Origin: Platanthera guangdongensis
Taxonomy: Eukaryota > Streptophyta > Magnoliopsida > Asparagales > Orchidaceae
Assembly (NCBI GenBank): GCA_039583875.1
Contig: CM077153.1
Location: 110,480,568-110,544,567, forward strand
Direction of reading: 5' to 3'
DNA length: 64,000 bases
Position numbers and translations under genes: made by a program. The first letter of the stretch is position 1, and each line of letters starts with the position of its first letter. Of the stretch, positions 21,633-32,136 are shown in pieces. The notes under the pieces are model-generated. The model was not told the origin of the DNA. It worked only from the letters and a program-made list of their open reading frames with translations, and made no database searches.

Positions 21633-23763
21633 CATGGCACCAAGGGGAAGTGTCAACCTTCAAGTTGGTAGCGAGTTTATGCGTGCATGGTTTGCAAAAG
21701 CCTCTGATGAGTTCAAAAATATAATTTTGATGCTCCGGACAGTTGGCTTGGCATTTCTTCTGGAGCATCCTTGCCGAGTTCTGTACACGAATTCTTTCAA
21801 AATGCAAATCTTCGATGTGAAGGTACGGTAATCAAGATCAAAGTCAGAAATTCATCTATCAAAGTGAAGGCTAGCCTTTTGAATCGATACTTGCGACTAT
21901 CTTCTGTGGATGAAGGAGAGTTACATGAGGACACTAATCTTAATAAATCCCTTCTTTTCTGTAGTTTTCCAAGAAAAACTACCTCAATTAAATGGAAGGG
22001 GATGAATGAGGAAGGAAAGCTGCTAATTGACATCATGGGAAAGGTTCTACTTTGAAAAGTCGGATCCCATTACTATGTTTTTGGTGAGATGCTCAAACTC
22101 CATGCAGCTATAGTTTGCTAGAAAAGGATTGACTGGAGTGATTCTTTTTGAGAAGAGCAAGGAGTGTCTAAATGCTCCAAATTTTGGAAGGATTCTCACA
22201 CTTTACCTCAATCAAATGGATAGAAATCATTTTGATATGTCATCAGGTATGCCTATTCATCACTTAAATAAGATTGATTCATCCATCTTCAGCAGATGGG
22301 AGAGAAGAATTCCAAAGGAAGTTGGGATAAGAGATGTAGTAGAGGAAGAAGAATTCCTTGAGGAGGAGAGAATTCCATCACTTACCCCATATGAAGCACC
22401 AGAGAGCTCGTGTGCAGTTGTTGAGGGGAAGACACTTCCTTCTACGATTGCTGAAAATGTTCCTATTTCTCCTGAGCCAGTTCAAGTAACTACAGAGACA
22501 ATGATTAGAGAAATAGTAGTTCGAGATGTTTTTGTTGATGAATTTGTTGATGATGGTATTTATAGTGTTAATGCTGATGCTGATGAAAATGATGACAATG
22601 CTAGTGGTGATGATGATGGTTATGATGAAGTTATTATTGCTTATTTGGAAGATAATTTCCAGGAAGAACTTCCAGCCTTGAGTGATGCGTAGTTGAGCCA
22701 GTCATTTGATCTTCTCCAAGACGAGATTGACAAAGCGATATTTGATCTTTAGAAATGGATATCCAACATTCAAGGTGTCCCTTAACTCTAGACTGGGAAG
22801 GAGTTGGAGGCTCCAGAAAGGTCTGGTGTTCCAGTTGAGAAGGAGAACTTTGTTGAGTTTTTAAATATGGAAGGAGAAGAAGAGGTGCTTCCTCCTATCC
22901 CAGAGGTTGTAGATCCTACTCTTCTCCACAAGGTCCATGTCTCTCCAGTGGCACATATCTCTGGTGACCATGAGATTCTTGCAGAACATCCATTATCTTC
23001 AAGACCTCTGGGTTAGGATATTCCCAGTTATAGTTCTGATAATTCTCTGCGAAAATCTATTGAAGAAATGCTTGCACAGCTGAGAGCACATTTTGATCAT
23101 TATTTGAAGAAAGTACTCGATAAGGTAGAAGAGGTGGAGAAAGATATGAATAATGGACTTACTGAAGTCAAGGTAAGTATTGAGAAGTTGGTGTCCAATC
23201 GGTATAATTGGTTGAAACAAGGCGGTAGAGCAATCCTCCATACTATGAAAGGAGTTAGTAGCACACTTGATGAGGCAAGGAATGTCAATGATACAACAAA
23301 GACAATAATTGATGCAAAAAACTGTGGGATGTACCATTTTGATGACCAAATGGTCAACACCAAAACTACAATTATTAATGTCGTCAGTGCAGAAGTCAGA
23401 AAGTGGGAGGATAAACTTAAGAGCAAGTTGAATGCACTTTGAGCTACTATGCATGAAGAGATTTGTGGTTTCAACACTTATTGCTAAGATAATTTTAAGT
23501 TGTCGCAAGGAGAATTGTTTAGACGACCTCCAACAGGAGCCAGAATGCCAGAACCAATATTTATTGTTGTTCAACCTCCTCAAGATTATTCTCAGTACTG
23601 GATAGACCCTCAAGATTGGAAAGAGACTACTGAAACTGTGGCTGCTGAAACTGATGTAGAGATTGTTAAGGAGCTATCCCAACCACCCTACAAGAGAAGA
23701 AGTTATGGAGAAGGCCCCTCTGCTCACACGTCTAACCCAAATAGGGAACCTACTGAAGTATAG
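21633..23763 (+). pseudogene. Extra 3' ORF of copia element, broken
   Basis: Starts at ATG 21633 (MAPRGSVNLQ...). The N-terminal part resembles plant retrotransposon-associated proteins of unknown function. It is continued in other frames: 21771-22055; 22129-22692, with an acidic D/E-rich end; 22804-23016; 23068-23442, a likely coiled coil; and 23500-23763, basic PPYKRRS. At least four frame breaks are present. No signal peptide or membrane segment is seen, so an envelope role is not supported. Confidence 0.5.
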
Positions 23764-24217
23764 AGCCCAATTTCAAAAGTAATCATATTTGACACATTCA
23801 CACTAGTAGATTTCGAAAATGATGACAAGAAGATTCACTATAGCTGAGAAGAGTGGGAGAAGCATAAAGTGGCAAATGTAAAGAGAAGATTACATTTCAG
23901 GAAGTACAAGAAAGATGATCCAAATGTTCCTCCTCCTCCTCTAAAGTAATACCCAAAGCCAAACACATACTTTGACAGGAAAAATGAGAAGGCCAAGGGG
24001 AAGACTATTTATATTTCATAATTCTATGTGTGTGAATGTGTGTGATTTCTAAAATGCCACTTAAAACTGTTTATATAACATTATTGTTTTTGTTGAGTTA
24101 GAGATTTATGCTAATTTTTTTTATATTTTCATCTCTTTCTATATCTATGGTTGGGATTATTCGGTGTGCAATTCAGTTTAGTGTATAGGGTTCTGAATTA
24201 TTCAAATAAGGGGAGAT
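23764..24217 (+). other. 3' untranslated region and polypurine tract of copia element
   Basis: No gene. It ends in AAATAAGGGGAGAT (24204-24217), a polypurine tract directly before the LTR start TGTTGGG. Confidence 0.7.
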
Positions 24218-25698
24218 TGTTGGGTATTGTTCCCATAATAACCTTGATTTGAAGAAGTCTACCTTGAACTAAGATGAATTGAGTTTCTATTTGACGGTGT
24301 TTTCAAGTTATGTTCTTACGAGATTTAATTGCTAAGTACACAACAATGTCAGATTACAATGGGTCATCAGACACGAGACTATGCAATGTAATCCCTCATT
24401 GTGCAGGACATGGTGTTGACTCATGTGTAATCTCTTGATTGCGGTGTACTTAATTTTCAATTGTATAGGAGTTCAAGGAAAAGAATAGTTGCTTAGTTCA
24501 GGAAGAATAGGAAATTTTCCTAAATAAAATTCATCAAGTATTCATTTGAAGTCTCGTGTCATTCGTCGAGACATCACATGAACACTCGTGGAATTTGTCG
24601 AGTTTACTTGGGAAATTTCTGACAACTTCTTAAAATTTCTTCAAGAACGGCCAAGTAAAATTCGTTGAGTACTCACGTGAAGACTCGTGTCATTCGTTGA
24701 GATGTCACATGAACACTAGTGGAATTCTTCGAGTATTCTCGAGATGTTTAGTGACTGTTAACATATAATTTTCTTCTAGTCCCATTTTCGACTATGTATG
24801 ATTCGTTGAGTTCTTTCACGTAATTCGCCGAATACTCCTGTGAAACTCGTCGTTTGCTGTCATGGAATTCGTTAAGTGACTAAGTTATTCGTCAAGTGTT
24901 CTGGCTATGTCTGTAACACCCCCATCCATCATGTGGGATATAACAGAAGGTCCGGTCGGGGCCCCACGCTATATACAACGGACATCTAGTGGAGTTATGT
25001 ATTAATACCAAAATACTGCCAAAGGAACATGCATCCTAACTCAGAGCATTCTAGCGGAAGCTTTTTAACACAGTTATAAGGACCAAAGCCACAACATGAA
25101 TGTCCACTAAAAACTCATAGTAGGAATGAGCGTACAAATACACAAAGTACTTGACCTTAAGGCCTTACAAGTGTTTACTTAAATAATAAATGTCTTCCAA
25201 ACATCGGCACGCAGGACGGCCACACATGAGCATAAAAGTAAACATTCGCCTTGGCCTTCAAGGGCTGGCTCAACAACAGGGGCGACAGCCCGCTACTTGC
25301 CACTAAGCTCCGCAGTACCTGCAATCAACATTCCACCGCAACGGTGGCAAACAAAAGCAACGGTCATCTTAAGCTGACCAAATTATAACGACCCCACCCC
25401 TATATCGGGGCGGCAGTGCTGCTTCCCAGCATTTTATTAGTATAACCAACAAGCTAGTGAAAGTACAAGTTAAGCACACACTTCACCATTGGCGTGGGCT
25501 CGGACGGCCACAAACCCTGAGCTCTCAGGGCATATTCTCGGTGAACTAGGTCCACCACTGCCCCCGGGATGGCAACATCGTGAGCATTTTAGTCTTTCCG
25601 GCCTTAGCCTAAGACTCGCTCTATATGCCATCGGTAGGCCTCTTAAACCGAACCACATAGAATAGGTACGGTTCCACTCAACCCTTTGCTCACCTCGC

Positions 25699-27253
25699 TA
25701 ATGAGTCCATTTTTTATACCTATTTTCGGACTCATTTGGGCTTGTTTTCCTTCGCTTGCACTTCACTTTTAGTTTGTTATCATATATATTTCATCTTATC
25801 TTTATTTCCATAGGAAGTGCACACTTAGGCCCGTGATTGTGTATTTTTGTACATTTAATGTTTGTACTCCGTTTTGTGCTCGTCTGGAATGTCTGTACAC
25901 ATCAGTGCTTGTTTCAGGGGTCGTGTGCGTGTTCCGGGGACAATTGGAAGCAGGAATACTGAGCACGCTCATCAGATATAGTGCGCACGACCACTGGTCG
26001 TGCGGCACTGCTCGTGCGTAATGTACCCTGATTTCCAATATCTACCTGCGGTAATCACACGACCACTGGACATAGTGCGCACCACCACCGGTCGTGCGCC
26101 ACTGATTGTGTGCATTGATTCCTCTTTTTCTGGAGTCCTGTCTGGGGTAATCGCATGACCATTGAACTTAGTGTGCACGTGCGCCACTTCTCGTGCGCGT
26201 TGTCCCAGTTCTTCTTCCTAATCTGCCATGCCAGTGCACATGATCACTGGACATAGTGCGCACGACCACTGCTCGTGCGCCCGTGATCATGCGCATTGTT
26301 CAATTCTGCTTTCTATAAATATCGCAGTCTCGCCCTAATTCGAAATACTGGGGATCGCTCGACATTTCTCCGCCATTTTCCGCCTTCTCTGCCGTTTTTC
26401 ATCATCTTCCACCCTAGGGAGGTGCTCCGGGAAAGCTTTCACCGCCAAATCCAAGCTGGAGAGTCCTCTCGGCCTCCTCCATCATCTCTTGGGTTCATTT
26501 CAAGCTTCAACACAATATCCATCAAGCAAAGGGAAGCTTGCAACTTTCGTCTACTATCGTGACACAAAAAAGATGGGCCATTGGAATGTGGTGACAGCCC
26601 TTCTCTACCCCGGACGTAGTTGAGGACCGAGCTTGGACGCAGATTGACAACCCGACGATTCCAACCGTGAATCCTCAGCAAGACTTCAGATTCGGTCGAT
26701 CTCTTGACTAGTTCTTTCTTTATTGTTGTATATGTGTGTTAAAACTTAATTTATATTGATGTTGTTGCACTTTAGATGTAAACTTTATTAGATTCATGTC
26801 TATGTAATTCTGTGTTGTTTTACGCTTTAGTTGCTTGAGGTGCGCCATATTTCATCCACCATCCATCTGCCCTTGCCGCACTAGCAATTGCTAGTGGCGT
26901 GCGTAGCGAAGAGGTGCATTCGACCCTCATTCCGCCATTCTCATCACATCATCCGCAAGCCTACTCGTCCATCCGCCCAGCGATTCGGTGCATTGCGACC
27001 CGACTAGTTTTCCATCCCGCCTGGCGAAGCATCGCATAGCGGCATTGCAAAGGAGTAGTTGTTAGATTTTTACTTTCTTTTTCCGCAAATATCAATACCC
27101 CCCTTAGTTAGCTCCGACCTAAGGACTTCAATCTCAAGTCATCCTCGAAATTAACTTCACCTTACTGTGTTCCTTGAGAGATCGATACTTGGGAAAACTC
27201 GCCCATTTTATATTACTTGTGCGACCGGTTCACTGCCGTGATCTTTAGCATCA
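25699..27253 (+). repeat. 5' LTR of the non-autonomous element
   Basis: 1555 bp, starting TAATGAGTCC (TGATGAG in the partner) and ending TTTAGCATCA. A TATA box (CTATAAATAT) is near 26314. U3 holds an array of palindromes at about 25983, 26077, 26173 and 26258, built on GCGCACGACC and its complement. Confidence 0.85.
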
Positions 27254-27259
27254 AGTTTT

Positions 27260-27277
27260 TGTCGCCGTTGCCGGGGA
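27260..27277 (+). promoter_or_regulatory. Primer-binding site, tRNA-Asp type
   Basis: TGTCGCCGTTGCCGGGGA differs from the tRNA-Asp complement TGGCGCCGTTGCCGGGGA at one position. It starts 7 nt after the LTR end. Confidence 0.75.
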
Positions 27278-27505
27278 ACACAGTCGTGTGAGTTTTTGGA
27301 TAGGGAGATAGGAGATAGAAGCCCTTTTCCATTTATATATTTCATGTTTCTTCTTTGCTTTAGTTTTTAGAATCTGTTACTTGTTTTTATTTGTTCCTCT
27401 TCTAGTTTTAATTTTTTTGTAGCAGGTTTTCCTATTATTTTATATGTGTTGTGTTGTTAATTGTTTCTTAGAAACTTTCTGTTTGTGAATTCTTCTTGTT
27501 GCACC

Positions 27506-28818
27506 ATGTATTCTTATATGAATATTCATTGCCAATGGTGCAGGGATTATAGGCATGGTAGTGATGAGTGCCCCACTGATGATTGTGAGCATAATTCTCG
27601 TGGTTCTGTGTATGGAGCACCATCTTCCTATGGTACTTCATACAACCAACCCAGGTCTTATGGTCACTCCTCTTCTACGCATTCATCTTTTTCTTATTCC
27701 TCTCCGGTCCCACCTGAATCGAGGAGTAATGGAAAATGATTTTGTGTTGTCGTAGCACCGACCACGTGTTGAAAGATTGCGTAGAATTTCAGCGCCAGTT
27801 GGAGGAGGAGGATGAACCGGGTATCCGATTCACTCTATCACATTCTCAAATGGCCGCCCCTTCTGATTCTGATGATATATTCGCAGCACCACTTTGTCTA
27901 TGGGGGACTGCTGTAGATATGCCCATCAGACTTTCTGCAGATCGGTATGACGACATTGTGGCACCATCTCTCCCTATGCACTCTTCCCCTTTTGTTGATT
28001 CACCCCTGGAGGAACCCGCACAAATTTTCTCTGATGCTATTGTTCCTCCGCCTTCTTTGTAAGAATTATCTATCCCTATTTTTAGTGAGTCGGTTGATGA
28101 TGTTCGGCCGGATTGTGATTCTGAGCCTGAGGATGTGCCCATGTTTGACGAGGATATTATTTTCATTAATGGAAAGTATTACGTCTTGGAACATGTGGAT
28201 GCACCGAGGTGAGTTGATGAGGAGATCCTCTTTGTTGAGGAAGTTTCCACTTCCTTAATGGATGAGGAGGTCCAAACCACCACCGAGGACCTCGAGCTCG
28301 CGGATTCCCCTCGCCATGACACATATGACGCCGACAATGAGCTATGTTTGGATCCTGCTGGGAGTGCGACCGGGACCACTCCCCCTATTTCAGATTATTT
28401 TAGTTCTTCTTCTCCTTTTTTTCCTGACCCCCCTTCTTTATCTGAGCCTGGGCGGGTTGAGTCTCCGCAGGAGCTTTAGGAGTACTTGGAGCTTTCAGCT
28501 CAAGTCATCGATGGTAGCATCCTCTCTCGTGAGGAGGTTGATTCCTCATCTGTTGAGAAAGATCCATTGATTTCTTTCTCCTCCTGCCTTCTCCCTGTAG
28601 TAGACGATACCTTGCTGGGCAAGGATTCATTTTATGGTGAGAAGAGTGAGGACCAGCGCTCCTTCTCGTCTTACTTCCTATTTCCTCTACCTGTGTTGGG
28701 CAGGTATTACTATTTAGGTAGAGGGGTAACTATTCTTATGCCGTATCGGTACCCGTTACCGAAACGGATTTTGGAACAGTTACCTGTGCATTTCTCTTTT
28801 CATAGGCCCATTAGCTAA
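27506..28818 (+). pseudogene. Zinc-knuckle ORF of the non-autonomous element
   Basis: Starts at ATG 27506. A perfect CX2CX4HX4C knuckle (CQWCRDYRHGSDEC) begins at residue 9. A Ser/Tyr-rich stretch follows, and after a frame change near 27740 a long acidic, Ser/Pro-rich reading (27746-28818) contains MFDEDIIFINGKYYVLEHVD and three in-frame stops near 28062, 28210 and 28479. No gag core is present. It could be a gag-derived RNA-binding protein that lost its capsid part, or a captured sequence. It is not functional as read. Confidence 0.55.
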
Positions 28819-30570
28819 AACCTTTTCGTAGACGAATAAGTCGTGCTGGGATGACAATAACCCCAGTACTTATCTTTCATTTCCTGCATTTCTATTTTTT
28901 TTCATGTCTATTTAGTTTTAGTATTTCTTTGTAGTTTGTATATTTTTGTTTTGATTTTGCGGAGCTCACCCCTGCAGGTATTCTTGACAACTTTGCATTA
29001 GCGTGGTTGAGATTCTTCGTATGGCAGGCCTGCTTCAGGTTTCCATGCGTCTTCTGGTATGCTCACTGGCTGAGCATTGGGTAACCTCTTCCCTTAGCTA
29101 TTTATGATTTTAATTTCTCTATCATATGCTGTGTAGTTTAGTTTAAGTCCGGGGGAGAGCCAGTTATGTTACCTTTTACACGTGCACATCTCATATGCAT
29201 ACTAGAAGCTTTTATAGTTTTATTTTGATTAGTTCATTGCACTTCACACCACTGCACCCACTTGAGCGTGTGCTTAATTGTTAGTGTGCCGCGAGTTAAA
29301 CTCATTTCTTCGTTAGATTTGGGAAAATTATGGTGCTGGCTTTGGATTGTGAGACAGAGTAAAATGTTGACCTTGTTGTGTTTCTAGTCAACTGCTCTCG
29401 TCTCGTGTAGAAATTCAAGTAGATTTAATTTTTCTGTATGCTTATGGTTTTATACTTTTCTATTTGCATAAAGATATTTTTATTCTACTCAAAAGTTGGT
29501 GAATCCGGTGTGAATCAAACGGTAATATAGGAATGTGTGTAGCCATCACTAGACTCGTTTTGCTCGAGTCGGGAGGAAGGATCATCTTTCTCGGTGTCTA
29601 AGAACTTGCCCCAAGCTACTCTCGAATCATGGGTACTTGGTTAGTCTAGCGTAAGCATGATGTAGGTCATCATTTTGGCCCGGTTGAGCTTTGTACCGTT
29701 CCTAACGTCTGATCCTCGTTAGCCTCGTTGTGTCTACCCTTCTTTTGATTCAGCTCTACCTTCATTCACCAAAGCCTCATATCCAATCCTAGTCCCACAC
29801 TCAAGTCGAGTTTAGTGTTTTATATTTTCGTATTGGGATGTGATGTGGTATTATTATTTGTGAAAATGTGGAAGTGCTCCCAAGTTTATATCTGCTGAAT
29901 TGTGAAAATAAAATGAAGAAAAAAAAATATTTGTAAAGAAAAAAAGTGAAAAGAAAAAGTTTAAATTGAAAATCTTTTTGTAAATATGATTATATTTGGA
30001 GTAGGCGGTGCACACACCCATATGTTAAAAGTTAAGTCTGGAGGTGTGGTGTACCTGCATATATTGTGGTTAGCGGTTGGATTCTTTTTAGGCTAGCTTA
30101 TTTGGGTTAGGTGCATAGCCTTTCTTTTTATCATTGTTTACCTCACCATAACCCAAGGCTCGTGATTATCCAAAAGTCCTGCGGATTTGCGCTTGAGTCT
30201 AACTAGTGCCGTGGAGAGAGTGTGAACGGGCAAGCGTATGGTCCCCGACATTGGTGGATTCCTTTGGAGGTGATCCTGAGCCCCGATCTTTGGCAAAGCT
30301 CACCTTAGTGGTCTGCCTACTTTCTTCCTATGCTTGACCGGTTGATTCACCGTGATTCCATTTTTTAGTAATAATAAAATGTTGATATGCATTGTGAAAA
30401 GTATAAACTATTTTGTATACTTATAAATTTCTTATATTATATTTTTATGCGTGTGAGCATGCGACTTCGCATGGTACTCCGTATCGCAATTTCCTTGTCA
30501 GCTAAATCATTTTCCCTATCTGCTTAGATTTTTTTTGCTCGGGACGCGCAAACAGTTAAGTCTGTGGGTT
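28819..30570 (+). other. Noncoding internal region of the non-autonomous element
   Basis: No supportable gene. TTTAAGTCCGGGGGAGAG at about 29138 resembles an Athila internal purine tract, and TTAAGTCTGTGGGTT at 30556-30570 is the polypurine tract before the 3' LTR. A stretch of A-rich sequence lies at 29905-29990. Confidence 0.6.
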
Positions 30571-32136
30571 TGATGAGTCCATTTTTATACATATTTTCGG
30601 ACTAATTTGGGCTTGTTTTCCTTCGCTTGCACTTCACTTTTAGTTCGTTATCGTATATATTTCAGCTTATCTTTATTTCCATAGGAATTGCACACTTAGG
30701 CCCGTGGTTGTGTATTTTTGTACTTTTAATGTTTGTACTCTGTTTTGTGCTCGTCTGGAATGTCTGCACACATCAATGCTTGGTTCGGGGGTCGTGTGCG
30801 TGTTCCGGGGACATTTGGAACCACGAATACTGCGCACGCTCATCGGATATAGTGCGCACGACCACTGGTCGTGCGCCACTGCTCGTGCGCAATGTACCCT
30901 GTTTTCCAAAATTTGCCTGGGGTAATCGAACGACCACTTGACATAGTGCGCACGACCACCGATCGTGCACCACTGATTTTGTGCATTGATTCCTCTTTTT
31001 CTGGAGTCCTGTCTGGGGTAATCGCACGGCCATTGAACATAGTGCAAACGAACATTGGTCGTACGCCACTTCTCGTGCGCGTTGTCCCAGTTTTTCTTCC
31101 TAATCTGCCATGCCAGTGCGCACGATCACATGATATAGTGCGCACGACCACTGGTCGTGCGCCCGTGATCGTGCGCATTGTTCAATTCTGCTTTATATAA
31201 ATATTACAGGTCTCGCCCTAATTGGAAATACTGGGGATCGCTCAACATTTCTCCGCCGTTTTCCGTCTTCTCCGCTATTTTTCATCATCTTCCACCCTAG
31301 GGAGGTGCTCCGAGCAAGCTTTCACAGCCAAATCAAAGCCGGAGCTTCCTCTCGGCCTCCTCCATCATCTTTTGGGTTCATTTCAAGCTTCAACATCATA
31401 GCCATCAAGCAAAGGGAAGCTTGCAACTTTCATCCACTATCGTGACACGAAGAAGACGGGCCATTGGAAGGTGGTGACAGCCCTTCTCTACCCCGGACGC
31501 AGTTGAGGTCTGAGCTTGGACGCGGATTGACAACCCGATGATTCCAACCGTGAATCCTCAGCAAGACTTCGGATTCGGTCGATCTCTTGACTTGTTCTTT
31601 CTTTATTGTTGTATATGTGTGTTAAAACATCATTTATATTGATGTTACTGCACTTTAGATGTAAACTTTATTAGATTCATGTCTATGTGATTCTGTGTTG
31701 TTTTACGCTTTAGTTCCTTGAGGTGCGCCATATTTCTTCCACCATCCATCCACCCTTGCCGCACTAGCAATTGCTAGTGGCGTGCATAGCGAAGAGGTGC
31801 TTTTGACCCTCATTCCGCCATTCTCATCACCTCATCTGCAAGCCTACTCGTCCATCCGCCCAGCGATTCGGTGCATAGCAGCCCGACTAGTTTTCCATCC
31901 TGCCTGGCGAAGCATTGCATAGCGCCGTTGCATAGGAGTAGTTGTTAGATTTTTACTTTCTTTTTCCGCAAATATCAAACCCCCCCTTAGTTAGCTCTGA
32001 CCTAAGGACTTCAATCTCAAGTCCTCCTCGAAATTAACTCCACCTTACTGTGTTCCTTGAGAGATCGATACTTGGGAAAACTAGCCCATTTTATATTACT
32101 TGTGCGACCGGTTCACTGCCGTGATCTTTAGCATCA
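30571..32136 (+). repeat. 3' LTR of the non-autonomous element
   Basis: 1566 bp, starting TGATGAGTCC and ending TTTAGCATCA. Palindromic units start at 30854, 30948, 31044 and 31140, a spacing of 94-96 bp, just upstream of the TATA box (TATATAAATA near 31193). Units 1 and 4 are perfect 23-bp palindromes around a central base. Confidence 0.88.

Larger units (their letters stand above)
25699..32136 (+). mobile_element. Non-autonomous Athila-like LTR retrotransposon (LARD type)
   Basis: A complete 6438 bp insertion with 5' LTR 25699-27253, 3' LTR 30571-32136 and TSD CTCGC on both sides (25694-25698, 32137-32141). The primer-binding site just after the 5' LTR differs by one base from TGGCGCCGTTGCCGGGGA, the complement of plant tRNA-Asp, as in Athila elements. 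The internal 3.3 kb lacks protease, RT, RNase H and integrase. It needs enzymes in trans. Confidence 0.85.

Noticed and set aside
21633..23763. Copia 3' ORF as an envelope gene
   Set aside because: No signal peptide or transmembrane segment is visible, and the readable parts are acidic and coiled-coil-like.
30627..31200. Several open frames of 73-124 codons on both strands in the non-autonomous element's LTR
   Set aside because: All arise from the repeated palindromes, and counterparts in the 5' LTR are broken.
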